Assembly: GCA_018435125.1 (NCBI GenBank)
Contig: JAHDNZ010000053.1
Span: 1-43,097 of the forward strand
Reading direction: 5' to 3'
Length of the DNA: 43,097 bases
Origin: Bacillota bacterium
GTDB lineage: Bacteria; Bacillota; DTU065
Shown: piece by piece, positions 1-8,315 of the stretch
Layout of the letters: every line of letters begins with the position of its first letter
How positions within the stretch are numbered: the first letter of the stretch is position 1
Notes under the pieces: generated by a model
What the model was told of the DNA's origin: nothing
The model's database searches: none
The model's input: the letters and a program-made list of their open reading frames with translations, nothing else
Made by a program: the position numbers and the translations under genes

Positions 1-2
1 AT

Positions 3-86
3 ACTTTTGATAAAATGCTCGAAGCACTCAAACTACCACAGATACCTAGTCCCGGAAAAGTCAATAGATTAAAAAAACAAATGTGA
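3..86 (+). CDS. C-terminal tail of an unidentified protein, truncated by window edge
   Basis: An open frame enters from the left edge and ends at the TGA at 84-86, giving 27 residues ending in GKVNRLKKQM. It is followed closely by a strong terminator, which supports a real gene end. The basic, proline-containing tail is compatible with a transposase C-terminus, but that is only an impression; no domain is visible in so short a piece. Confidence 0.35.
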   Translation, partial: TFDKMLEALKLPQIPSPGKVNRLKKQM

Positions 87-119
87 CAATACAAAACCAT
101 AAATTCGTGGAAAAATAAT

Positions 120-174
120 AACCCGCTATAACCAAGTAAGCACAATGGTTACAACGGGTTTTTTCTTTATTTTG
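120..174. terminator. Bidirectional intrinsic terminator
   Basis: A two-part stem (AACCCG/CGGGTT outside, TAACCA/TGGTTA inside) is followed by a T-rich run on the plus side (160-173). On the minus side it is followed by ATTATTTTT. It can end both the plus-strand gene tail at 86 and the minus-strand ABC transporter operon ending at 250. Confidence 0.8.
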
Positions 175-226
175 GTGTAAAACTTAGGAAAAACTTTCTT
201 GTTATCGTAAATCCCTAAGTTACACC
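174..226. repeat. Imperfect inverted repeat, GGTGTAA..CTTAGG / CCTAAG..TTACACC
   Basis: Arms at 174-188 and 214-226 match apart from two extra A residues in the left arm; the loop is about 25 bases. There is no T tract on either side, so it is not an obvious terminator. It lies between the end of the left-edge gene and the ABC permease, and could be an end of a mobile element or an RNA hairpin. Confidence 0.4.
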
Positions 227-249
227 CTCAAAAGGCGGTTTTTTAATGT

Positions 250-1974
250 TTAGGCACCTTTGGCATCAACTGCTCCGGTTAATAGTAGCTCTAATCTTTT
301 AATGGAGGAGTTGACACAGAAAATAAGGACACCCACCGTCTCCAGCGAAAAGAGACCCAGACTAAGTATTTTCGCCCACATTGGGGAAAGAGCTTGAAAA
401 AAGCTTACCTCTGAATACCACCACTGGAAGGAGAAGGTAGCTCCTAAAAGTAGTATTATTGGCATCATACCCAAATTAATCAACAATATTTTACCAGTTC
501 CTTCCTGAGATTTGGAAGAACCGATCTTGATATTAAAATTAGGATAGTAGATATCACTCCAAACATCAATTGAGATTAGAGCTGCCAAAGATATTACTAC
601 AATAGGGATACTTATACTTAATGGGAATAAAGCTACTCCCGGGATAAAGTAGAAAATCATAAGCCCAATCAAACCTTCTAAAAGGCATGGTAGATAGCCA
701 AAGATATATTTACTCCAAAAAACGGTTTTGGGGTTTAGAGGCAAAGCTTGCATAAAGCGCCAGTTCTTACCTTCTCTTGATAAAGCTAAGCCGGCTACGG
801 TTGGCCCTGAAAGGCCTGCAAACAAAAGAATCATAAACAAATTAACCGATTGATCTATAAAACTTGGTCTCATTCCTTCAGTTATAGGTACACCTGGGCT
901 AGCTTTCATATTGTTAAAAGCAAAAAAGCCCATTACAATAAGACCGACAGCGATCTGGTACCACATAAAAGGTTCGCGTTTAAGATAGAGTAACTCTTTT
1001 CTTAACATGGCCTTAAAAGGAGAACCAGAGCCTTGGATAGGTTTTCCGCTTACTTTTACTTTCTTCTTTTTCGACGCATCAACCTCTTGACCACTCCCCC
1101 AGCCAGAAAGGTAAAGCTTGGCTGAAAGCGAGGTCGTAAGCCAAAAGACAAGCCCTGCTCCTAGCAGAAGCGGAATTAAATTAGCCCAGAGATTTACCTG
1201 AGAGCCAGGTAGGGTAGCCACAGAAGATTTAGCCATCCAAACATGAGGCAAAAAGCTTAGCTTATTTAGGCCTAGATCATTTAACCCGTTCAAGGCAGCT
1301 ATTATTTCTTCTTCACTTAGATTCATCATACTTGAAGAGAAGGCTTGAGTTAAAAAGACAATCAAAAGGCCCATCACTAAAGTAGCTGAAAGCAGAATCT
1401 GTTTTAGTCTTTGCCCGGGAATATAGCGCATAATCAAAAGGAGTAATAGGGCTGCCACACTCCCAAAGAGTACAAAACCGGCTAAATAGCTAACAATTGT
1501 AGTGAGGTAGTAAACAAAACTTGCCTTATAAGCTATTCCTAAACCGATTAGAGGTGTTAAAGTCATAAAACTAATGGAAAGAAAGATTAAACCCAAACAC
1601 TCGGTTAACTTCGCTGCAAAGATGTTTTTAACCCGAAGAGGTGTTGCCAATAGAAAGTGCATATCCGAAGATTCAAAAAGGTATTCGTGAATTACCCTTA
1701 AACCGGTTAAAAAAAGAAAGAGAATGGTCCCTAAACTTAAAAGCTGGCTAATGGCTAAAATTGATGACTGGACAAGAATCTCGCTTCCCGGGGGAAACAT
1801 TGCGAGCAGATCCTTAAAAAGGTTATAGGCCATAAAGGTCCACATTACGGCAAAGCCAATTATAGCCAGATAACCTAAGCTGGTACCGATAGCCTTCTTT
1901 TTGGATTTAGATTTAAAAGCTGAGGTAAACCAGATTTTAGCACTGGTTTTAAGCAAAAGCAGATACTCGTGCAT
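250..1974 (-). CDS. ABC transporter permease subunit (putative ABC exporter)
   Basis: Integral membrane protein of 574 residues with roughly a dozen hydrophobic segments, resembling the large 'putative ABC exporter' permeases (PF16949 type). A charged cytoplasmic loop rich in lysine (about residues 300-325) splits it into two membrane halves. It directly follows the ATPase gene, so the two form an export pair; the substrate cannot be told. A GTG at 1980 overlaps the ATPase stop codon, but the AGGGGG Shine-Dalgarno lies 2 nt from it and 8 nt from the in-frame ATG at 1974, so I prefer 1974. The gene ends before a terminator at 120-174. Confidence 0.85.
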   Translation of the reverse strand: MHEYLLLLKTSAKIWFTSAFKSKSKKKAIGTSLGYLAIIGFAVMWTFMAYNLFKDLLAMFPPGSEILVQSSILAISQLLSLGTILFLFLTGLRVIHEYLFESSDMHFLLATPLRVKNIFAAKLTECLGLIFLSISFMTLTPLIGLGIAYKASFVYYLTTIVSYLAGFVLFGSVAALLLLLIMRYIPGQRLKQILLSATLVMGLLIVFLTQAFSSSMMNLSEEEIIAALNGLNDLGLNKLSFLPHVWMAKSSVATLPGSQVNLWANLIPLLLGAGLVFWLTTSLSAKLYLSGWGSGQEVDASKKKKVKVSGKPIQGSGSPFKAMLRKELLYLKREPFMWYQIAVGLIVMGFFAFNNMKASPGVPITEGMRPSFIDQSVNLFMILLFAGLSGPTVAGLALSREGKNWRFMQALPLNPKTVFWSKYIFGYLPCLLEGLIGLMIFYFIPGVALFPLSISIPIVVISLAALISIDVWSDIYYPNFNIKIGSSKSQEGTGKILLINLGMMPIILLLGATFSFQWWYSEVSFFQALSPMWAKILSLGLFSLETVGVLIFCVNSSIKRLELLLTGAVDAKGA

Positions 1975-1979
1975 ATTCA

Positions 1980-2735
1980 CTACCCCCTAAGATGGCTGAT
2001 GAGTTCCTTGTCAGCATCGCTAGCTGTAAGTTGTAAAAACAACTCCTCAAGTGAACCTTCCTTGCCTTGTCCTTGTCTTAACTCCTCTACCGTACCGATA
2101 AACTTGAGCTGACCCTTTTGAATTATACCCACTCTGTCAGCCATCTCTTCGGCAATTTCCAGGATATGAGTTGACATAAACACAGTACGGCCTTCTTTGG
2201 CGAGTTCTTTTAAAATATCTTTGATCAACCTAGCTGAACGGGGATCAAGTCCTACTGTTGGCTCATCCAAAAAAAGAACCTGAGGATCATGGATTAGGGC
2301 AGCAATAATATTTGTTTTTTGCCGCATACCATGCGAATAACCCTGCATTAAATCATCCTGGCGATCATCAAGTTCAAAGATCTTGAGATATTCTTTGGCA
2401 ATTTGGCGAGCTTTTTGGCGTTCGATCTGGTAGATATCAGCCACAAAATCCAAAAATTCCCTGAGAGTAAGCTTATCATAAACATTAGGTTCATCCGGAA
2501 CAAAGCCAATATATTTTTTAGCCTCCACCGGATTATTAGTCACCGAAACAGAGCAGATCGATGCCTCGCCTGCAGTTGGAATTAACAGTCCGGAAAGCAT
2601 TTTAATAGTTGTAGTTTTTCCGGCACCGTTAGGACCTAAAAACGCAAACAGTTCGCCCGGTTCTACCTTAAAACTTACTTTATCAACAGCTCTAAATTTA
2701 CCAAAATCTTTGGTCAACTCTTTGGCTTCAATCAC
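1980..2735 (-). CDS. ABC transporter ATP-binding protein
   Basis: Cytoplasmic ATPase subunit of 251 residues. Walker A is GPNGAGKTT (residues 34-42), the signature-like motif is YSHGMRQK, Walker B is VLFLDEP, followed by a D-loop and a switch His in STHILE. This is the ABC-2 exporter subclass. The GTG start at 2735 is set by GGAGG 8 nt upstream; the start lies inside the last codons of aroE (8-nt overlap), suggesting coupled translation. The downstream permease gene overlaps its stop by one base or follows within a few bases. Substrate unknown. Confidence 0.93.
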   Translation of the reverse strand: MIEAKELTKDFGKFRAVDKVSFKVEPGELFAFLGPNGAGKTTTIKMLSGLLIPTAGEASICSVSVTNNPVEAKKYIGFVPDEPNVYDKLTLREFLDFVADIYQIERQKARQIAKEYLKIFELDDRQDDLMQGYSHGMRQKTNIIAALIHDPQVLFLDEPTVGLDPRSARLIKDILKELAKEGRTVFMSTHILEIAEEMADRVGIIQKGQLKFIGTVEELRQGQGKEGSLEELFLQLTASDADKELISHLRG

Positions 2736-3543
2736 CTAAACTGCCTCCTTTTAAATATTCATCTAAAACTTTTTGCATCTCTATAATAGGTGCCTTTACA
2801 GAAAACCAGGATTCAAACGAAATAGCTCCCTGGTGTAAAAGCATGCCATCACCTGTTATTACCTTGTGTTTAGTTGCTTTGGCGATTCTAATTAAGGTGG
2901 TTTTTCGGGGATTATATACCAGATCGCAAAAAACAGTCTCTGGCCCATAAAGCCTGGGATCTAAAACCGGGGTCACATCTACATCAGGATACATCCCCAC
3001 CGGAGTACAATCCACAACCAAATCAACCTTGACCACAAGATCTTTTTTAAGCTCTAACCATTCAAATTGAGCCCAAAATAAGGAGCGAGGCTTTTGCCTA
3101 CTGGTCACATAAATTTGGCAGCCACTGTCTTTAAGTCCAACGGCTACCGCCCTTGCCGCTCCGCCACAACCAACTATAAGGGTGGTTTTTTTTGCTTTAG
3201 GATCAAAACCTGCTTCTTTTAAGGATCGAACAAAACCCGGAGCATCCGAATTATCACCCACGAATTTACCTCGGCTCAATTTTACCAGATTTACCGCTCC
3301 GATTTCAGCTGCCTGGGGGGTGATTTCATCTAATAAATCTATGATTCTCCTTTTATAGGGAATCGTAACATTAAATCCCAGGCAACCCAAGCTTTTTAAA
3401 CCACTGACACAGGATCGGAGCTCTTTTTCTTCTACGTCAAAGAGTCGATAGTCTCCTTTGATGTCTAACGTTTGTAGAGCTTTGTTTTGTATAAGCGGAG
3501 ATAGCGAGTGGGTTAAAGGATGGCCTAATAAACCAATAAGCAC
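2728..3543 (-). CDS. aroE: Shikimate dehydrogenase
   Basis: Reduces 3-dehydroshikimate to shikimate with NADPH in aromatic amino acid synthesis. The 271 residues show the substrate-binding HSLSP motif, NVTIPYK with catalytic Lys64, GDNSDAPGF with catalytic Asp100, the nucleotide-binding GCGGAARA loop and the C-terminal GDGMLLHQG motif. Length is normal. GTG start with GGAGG 7 nt upstream. It is unusual only in being the first gene of a run leading into an ABC exporter pair. In many Firmicutes aroE sits next to yqeG-yqeH; here tldD-tldE separates them. Confidence 0.96.
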   Translation of the reverse strand: MLIGLLGHPLTHSLSPLIQNKALQTLDIKGDYRLFDVEEKELRSCVSGLKSLGCLGFNVTIPYKRRIIDLLDEITPQAAEIGAVNLVKLSRGKFVGDNSDAPGFVRSLKEAGFDPKAKKTTLIVGCGGAARAVAVGLKDSGCQIYVTSRQKPRSLFWAQFEWLELKKDLVVKVDLVVDCTPVGMYPDVDVTPVLDPRLYGPETVFCDLVYNPRKTTLIRIAKATKHKVITGDGMLLHQGAISFESWFSVKAPIIEMQKVLDEYLKGGSLGD

Positions 3544-3591
3544 TTGTTTTCCTCCTCTTCTACGTAGCTTTTAGTAAAAAGGTTTCATAAT

Positions 3592-3615
3592 AAAAAGGGC
3601 CCTAAGGCCCTTTTT
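3592..3615 (-). terminator. Intrinsic terminator after tldE
   Basis: Perfect stem AAAAAGGGCC / GGCCCTTTTT with a 4-base loop. On the minus strand it ends in a T run. It overlaps the stop codon of tldE and separates it from aroE. Confidence 0.8.
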
Positions 3616-4933
3616 ATTCTCCGCTTACACTGATTCCATCTACCAGCAGAGTTGGAGCGCCTGTAGAACCATACATTCTCAGGTCGCTTCCGACACGGGT
3701 TACCTTAGAGAGAAGATCCAGCAAATTTCCGGCTATAGTTATTCCCCGAACCGGTCTAACTAGTTTCCCATTTTCTATTAAAAACCCTGAGGCACCGAGA
3801 GAAAAATCTCCGGAGATTGGATTAGCAGTGTGTAGCCCCATAACATTGTTAATCAAAAGGCCACGTCTTAGAGAATCTATCATATCTTCTTTGGAAGCAA
3901 GTCCCGGCTGAAAATAGATATTGGTAGGTCCACAACTTACAGTAGCTTTGACTCCGGCTTTAACACCGTTACCTGTGGAAGCCGTTTGCAAGCGATTGGC
4001 CGTATAACTATTGTGGTAAAAACCTAGCAAAACTCCGCTGTCAACCAGAACAGTCCTTTGCATGGGCACACCTTCATCATCAACGATGGCCGTAGCTATA
4101 CCGTCTTCCATAGTACCATCGTCAATAATTGTTATCAAAGGAGAAGCAACTTTTTGGCCTACTCTATCCGCAAAGAGAGATTTTTTCTTAATTACCGCTT
4201 TGGCTGAAAGAATATCAGCTAATACCCCGAGGATATTTGCAACCACTTCCCGATCGAGAATTAAAGGCAGTTTCTCTGATACAATGGGCCTTGCTCCCAG
4301 CATTGAGACTGCTTTGTCTGCCGCTTCTTCACCTAAATTACGGAAGTTTAGCTTATTAAATTTGCGTACCACATCAAAAGCATAACCCTCTTCTCTTTGG
4401 CCGTCTTCTTCCGCTAAAGAAAGCACATAGGCATGATAAAATGAGCTGGTATATTCGGCTAAAACGCCTTCACTACTAGCAATCATTATCTCAGCTAAAG
4501 AATCTCCGTAAGCTGAGCGCTGTACCTTAATAATTCTAGGATCATATTTTTTAGCCACTTTTTCAGCCAGCATAGCTTGAGCTAATTTTTCTTCAAAGCT
4601 TACCTCAGCCAGAGTTTCTCTATCTCCCAAGGCCATATTGGCCGAAGGTAATATATTGTACTTATCCGGCGCAGTAACTTTAGCATTTTCAATGGACTGA
4701 TTTAAGGTCTTTTTAACACTATCCAGACTCAATTCGGTACTAAAGGCAAAACCCATTCTCTCACCAACTAAAGTCCTTACCCCTACCCCTTGGGTACTTT
4801 TCTTATCGAGGCTTTCAAGCTTTTGATTGGAAACAATAAGCTCAGTCGATTGACCTCGCATCACAAAGATCTCAGCTTTGGCGCCTAGTTGAGGAGCTTT
4901 TAGAGCCACCTCTTTAAGATCGGTTAGTTTCAT
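3614..4933 (-). CDS. tldE: TldE/PmbA family metalloprotease-like subunit
   Basis: Partner of TldD in the TldD/TldE heterodimeric protease, which degrades unfolded peptides and matures some ribosomally made peptides. The 439 residues align in outline with PmbA: an N-terminal domain with ...GVGVRTLVG..., then a C-terminal domain with SGDFSLGASGFLIENGK. It lacks the HExxxH motif, as expected for the non-catalytic subunit. ATG start at 4933 overlaps the tldD stop (ATGA) with GGAGG 7 nt upstream, so the two are translationally coupled. No precursor peptide gene is visible next to it. Confidence 0.92.
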   Translation of the reverse strand: MKLTDLKEVALKAPQLGAKAEIFVMRGQSTELIVSNQKLESLDKKSTQGVGVRTLVGERMGFAFSTELSLDSVKKTLNQSIENAKVTAPDKYNILPSANMALGDRETLAEVSFEEKLAQAMLAEKVAKKYDPRIIKVQRSAYGDSLAEIMIASSEGVLAEYTSSFYHAYVLSLAEEDGQREEGYAFDVVRKFNKLNFRNLGEEAADKAVSMLGARPIVSEKLPLILDREVVANILGVLADILSAKAVIKKKSLFADRVGQKVASPLITIIDDGTMEDGIATAIVDDEGVPMQRTVLVDSGVLLGFYHNSYTANRLQTASTGNGVKAGVKATVSCGPTNIYFQPGLASKEDMIDSLRRGLLINNVMGLHTANPISGDFSLGASGFLIENGKLVRPVRGITIAGNLLDLLSKVTRVGSDLRMYGSTGAPTLLVDGISVSGE

Positions 4934-6333
4934 TTTTCTTCCTCCTCAATCAGGCCACCTATAGTAAGGCTTTTGATTTTAATTGTAGGCTGAGCATCAG
5001 CTACCGGAACTCCCTGCCCATCCTTACCACATGTACCAAGCGAAAATCCCAAATCATGGCCTACCATCTCAATATCATTTAAAACCTGGGGTCCATTGCC
5101 AATTAAGGTAGCCCCACGTACAAGGCTTCCAAGCTCGCCGTTTTCTATAAGATACCCCTCAGCTACATCAAATACAAAATCCCCATTTGTGGTATTAACC
5201 TGCCCTCCGCCCATCCGGGTTACCAGAAGACCTTTTTGAGTAGAGTTGATTATTTCAGTGGGATCATCCTCACCGGGTGCGATATAAGTAGTACTCATAC
5301 GGGGAATCGGTTTATAACTATAAGATTCTCTGCGGCCATTGCCCGTGGGCCTTAAACCCAACTTTTTAGCATAATAGAGATCGGTCATGTACTGTTTGAG
5401 AACACCATTTTCAATGAGTACAGTTTTTTCAGCCGGAGTGCCCTCATCATCATAAGCAAAATAGCCATAGCGACCATTCATGGTAGCATCATCTATAACT
5501 GTCACCTTTTTAGAGGCCACAACCTGGTTGAGTTTTCCGGCATAAACACTCATACCATGGTAAATTAAATCGCCTTCAAGTCCATGCCCGCAAGCTTCGT
5601 GTACCATAGTGCCTCCAGCTTCAGAGCTCATAACGACCGGCATTTTCCCAGCAGGTGCGGGTTTGGCTGAGAGCATCTTTACAGCTCTTTTTGCTGCAGT
5701 TCGAGCGAGCTTATCAGCATTTTCTCTGGCTACCTCAAAGCCAAGAATACCACCCTGAGACTCAAAACCAGTCTGAACGACATCTTTGTCTCTGGCCACT
5801 ACATTGATAGAAAACCTAGTTGAAATTCGCTCTTCTTTACTCAAAGCACCTTCTGAGTTAGCAACAAGGATATCCTTTTTGGTATCCACATAACTTACAG
5901 TTACCTGTACTACCTTCTCTGAATAACTTCTAGCCACATTATTGGCAGCCATGACCACAGCAGTTTTTTCACTAATCGGCACTGTTTTGGGATCTTCCTT
6001 TACTTGAGTAGATTGCAGTTTCTGAGGTGAAAACTCTTTAACCTCTGTCTGTTTTTGCTTACCATTGGCAAGAGCTATATCTCGAGCTGCTTTTAATAGA
6101 CCATCTAAGGAGAGGTCATTGGTTTGAATATAAAGCGAGCGGTCCTCCTCGATAAGCCTAATACCTGCTCCCTGGTCTACTCCTGTTGTAATGTTTTCGA
6201 TACGATCCTCTTCACATACCACACCTGTAACTTCCTTGTATTCGAGATATAGATCAGCAAAATCTCCACCCCCTGCTAGTGCTGTGGTTAAGATCTGTTT
6301 AATCTCTTCATTGCTCAATCCGAAAATATCCAC
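4930..6333 (-). CDS. tldD: TldD family zinc metalloprotease subunit
   Basis: Catalytic half of the TldD/TldE protease. The zinc motif HEACGH is at residues 245-250 and is followed by GLEGD; the C-terminal part has GDFVFDVAEGYLIENG and GTCGKDGQGVPV typical of TldD. 467 residues, normal length. GTG start at 6333 with GAGGAGG 7 nt upstream. First gene of a tldD-tldE pair; no convincing promoter was found in the 296-bp gap upstream. Confidence 0.94.
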   Translation of the reverse strand: MDIFGLSNEEIKQILTTALAGGGDFADLYLEYKEVTGVVCEEDRIENITTGVDQGAGIRLIEEDRSLYIQTNDLSLDGLLKAARDIALANGKQKQTEVKEFSPQKLQSTQVKEDPKTVPISEKTAVVMAANNVARSYSEKVVQVTVSYVDTKKDILVANSEGALSKEERISTRFSINVVARDKDVVQTGFESQGGILGFEVARENADKLARTAAKRAVKMLSAKPAPAGKMPVVMSSEAGGTMVHEACGHGLEGDLIYHGMSVYAGKLNQVVASKKVTVIDDATMNGRYGYFAYDDEGTPAEKTVLIENGVLKQYMTDLYYAKKLGLRPTGNGRRESYSYKPIPRMSTTYIAPGEDDPTEIINSTQKGLLVTRMGGGQVNTTNGDFVFDVAEGYLIENGELGSLVRGATLIGNGPQVLNDIEMVGHDLGFSLGTCGKDGQGVPVADAQPTIKIKSLTIGGLIEEEEK

Positions 6334-6629
6334 TCGATAACCTCCTCAGAATTCCTGAAAAACCAAATTATCTCCATGCTATTGTTGCTAGGAATAAGTC
6401 CCAAATAAAGCCACAGGCGGAGTAAGTTTTTTTAATATCTTGAAAAGTACTCTAAGTGACTTTAGAACCGATCCTTGTGGTTGCCATAGTTTTAATTAAA
6501 GTCATGTAAACTCTTTCTTATCTTCCTAAAGCTAAATCATCTAGTTAGATCTATTCTACGAAAAAAATTGCTAAAGTATCACTCCATGTATATTTAGGAA
6601 AATCTATCTCTTTCTAGACTAGTTATTTA
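6334..6629. other. Intergenic gap between tldD and yqeH
   Basis: AT-rich stretch without a credible ORF. On the minus strand I see a TTTACA-like hexamer but no good -10 at the right distance. It probably holds the tldD promoter, which I could not pin down. Confidence 0.3.
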
Positions 6630-7679
6630 TTAACTTTGTTTTTTGGGGCCAATAAGAGGTGAGCGTTTAGGCAAACTCAAACCAGCCGGGGCAATTACTT
6701 CCAAAGCTGCAGGAGTATGGCGAAAAGAAACCCAGCCAAGGCCCGGTATTACCAGATCTTCATTGCCTATTCTCATGTCTTTTTTTTCAAAAGCCAAACC
6801 TTTTTGACACAAAGGGCAAGGGGGGCTATTTGGAGCAAAGTGTTCCAAATAACTTACAGTTTTATCCCTATTTACTCTATTAACCTCTATGCTTTCTGGC
6901 ACAAAAGCAATAGCCAGTATAGGCTTTTCACTTTTTAGATTTAGATGAACTAAGCCTCCTAAAGAAATACCTTGTCCTTCTTTTAGTTCAAAAAGTTTAC
7001 TGACCATTTTTTTATCAGGTACAAGGGAACTAGCACAGTCTAAACATAAGAGTTCTAAGAGTCTTCCCTGAGGCCAAAGACCGGGAGTGTCTATAATAAC
7101 TCCTTTAGAGTCGGGAAAAAACAGATTGTTTAGTGTGGTCCCAAAAGCTACTGAGATGGTAGGAGTTGCCTCGTTTACCAGTTTTTTAACAAGGGTAGAT
7201 TTGCCGGAATTTGTTGTTCCTACCACTGCGGTCACCTTGCCTCTTAACCTGGAAAGCTCATCAATTCCCCAGCCCTTTTTACCGCTAACTGCCACAAAAC
7301 TATCAGGATAAGGCAAGCGTTTTTTAGCCCATTCTAGTGCTTCTTTAGCTGAAGTAATAGGTGGCAGAAGGTCGATTTTAGTTAATACACCTATAGTGTG
7401 TTTTTTTCTAAGCAATTTATCAAAATCCGGATGCAAGCTAGACTCAAAATCAATAATATCCAGCACTAAAAAAGCAGTATCTGCCTGGTCTAACGCCTCG
7501 CTAACGGCCTTTTGATAACTACCCTTATCCAGCAGAGATGGCTTTAGATCGCCATAATGAACTAACCTGTAGCAGCGCTGGCAAACCTCAGCTTTGTCAA
7601 AGACCTTTTCAGGGACAAACCCGGGCTTTTTAGGGTCCTCTTTTTGAATTTCAATTCCACAGCCTTTACAAATCCTCAT
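6630..7679 (-). CDS. yqeH: Ribosome biogenesis GTPase YqeH
   Basis: Circularly permuted GTPase needed for 30S subunit assembly. An N-terminal zinc finger (Cys4, Cys7, Cys33, Cys36) comes first. The G motifs run in permuted order: G4 TKIDL (100-104), G5-like VSGKKG, G1 GTTNSGKST (154-162), G3 DTPG (197-200). A C-terminal treble-clef/RNA-binding part contains CPLCQKG. 349 residues is typical. ATG start overlaps the last 14 nt of yqeG, so the pair is translationally coupled. The yqeG-yqeH pairing is conserved in Firmicutes. Confidence 0.95.
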   Translation of the reverse strand: MRICKGCGIEIQKEDPKKPGFVPEKVFDKAEVCQRCYRLVHYGDLKPSLLDKGSYQKAVSEALDQADTAFLVLDIIDFESSLHPDFDKLLRKKHTIGVLTKIDLLPPITSAKEALEWAKKRLPYPDSFVAVSGKKGWGIDELSRLRGKVTAVVGTTNSGKSTLVKKLVNEATPTISVAFGTTLNNLFFPDSKGVIIDTPGLWPQGRLLELLCLDCASSLVPDKKMVSKLFELKEGQGISLGGLVHLNLKSEKPILAIAFVPESIEVNRVNRDKTVSYLEHFAPNSPPCPLCQKGLAFEKKDMRIGNEDLVIPGLGWVSFRHTPAALEVIAPAGLSLPKRSPLIGPKKQS

Positions 7680-8217
7680 CCTTATTCCCCCCGCCAGAGA
7701 CCTGTCTTGGGAAAACCCCCTGTAATTCCAGATGGGTTTTTATTTTTCTTTCTAACACTCTAATAAGCCTAGTCGTAAAAAACTCCTTTTTAGCTTGAGG
7801 AGTTACTAAAATAGTGTAGCAGCCACTGCGATTGCCACCTAAAATATCGGTAAAGAGCTGATCTCCGATTACAGCTGTTTCTTTAGGGCTTGTACCCATT
7901 AATTCCATAGCTTTTTTAAATGGTGTGCGGCGTGGCTTGGGAACACCTGCCACATACTTGACACCTAGTTTATCAGCAAAGCGACTCACTCTGCTGCTGC
8001 CTCCATTGGAAACAATACAGATATCAAGCTCGGCCCTTTTTAAGCCCTCAAGCCATTTAAGCAGTTTATCCGATGCTGCTGAAACTTCTTGACGCCAGGG
8101 GACAAGGGTATTATCCAAATCCACTATAACCCCTTTGATACCATTGTTTACCAGTTCTGTTACCGGAATTTGCCACAACCGTTTATACCATTTTTTTGGT
8201 ATTAAATGCTCGCGCAT
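7666..8217 (-). CDS. yqeG: YqeG family HAD IIIA-type phosphatase
   Basis: Cytoplasmic HAD-superfamily phosphatase. Motif I is VDLDNT (Asp33, Asp35), motif II is IVSNG, the lysine motif is KPRRTP and motif III/IV is VIGDQLFTD. 183 residues; the C-terminus overlaps yqeH. ATG at 8217 with GGAGG 5 nt upstream. The start lies only 12 nt beyond the stop of the displaced 3' end of sigK (8230), so in the excised chromosome sigK-yqeG-yqeH would be contiguous. Confidence 0.93.
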   Translation of the reverse strand: MREHLIPKKWYKRLWQIPVTELVNNGIKGVIVDLDNTLVPWRQEVSAASDKLLKWLEGLKRAELDICIVSNGGSSRVSRFADKLGVKYVAGVPKPRRTPFKKAMELMGTSPKETAVIGDQLFTDILGGNRSGCYTILVTPQAKKEFFTTRLIRVLERKIKTHLELQGVFPRQVSGGGNKDEDL

Positions 8218-8229
8218 ACCTTCCTCCTT

Positions 8230-8290
8230 CTACCTATAGCCATCTAAAAGCATAGCTTTTTGAATTTTACTTATCGCCCTCTTTTCAATG
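8230..8290 (-). CDS. sigK: 3' segment of split sigK (last 17 codons)
   Basis: On the minus strand, codons from 8289 read IEKRAISKIQKAM... and end LDGYR with TAG at 8232-8230. IEKRA is the hallmark C-terminus of sigma-K/sigma-E factors after SRSYVSR. The shared core CATTGAAA (8290-8283) matches the end of the 5' segment at 11438-11431. Joining them in frame gives SRIEKRAISKI and a 228-residue SigK. It has no start codon of its own, so it is silent until the element is removed. It lies immediately upstream of yqeG. Confidence 0.9.
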
Positions 8291-8310
8291 GCTGGTTTAC
8301 AAAACACAAA
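8283..8310 (-). other. Recombination site at the recombinase end of the sigK element (attL/attR half)
   Basis: The core CATTGAAA lies at 8290-8283 with central dinucleotide GA at 8286-8285. The element-side arm (8287-8310) is an imperfect inverted copy of the arm at 11409-11432, matching at 20 of 24 positions. The outer side (below 8285) is sigK coding sequence. The arm ends 6 bp from the recombinase stop codon. Confidence 0.85.
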
Positions 8311-8315
8311 TCTCA

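Noticed and set aside
2403-2585. Plus-strand ORF of 60 codons inside the ABC ATPase gene
   Set aside because: Lies fully antisense to a gene with clear Walker motifs and has no protein-like features.
4062-4385. Plus-strand ORF of 107 codons inside tldE
   Set aside because: Antisense shadow of a well-supported gene; Ser/Thr-rich translation typical of reverse frames.
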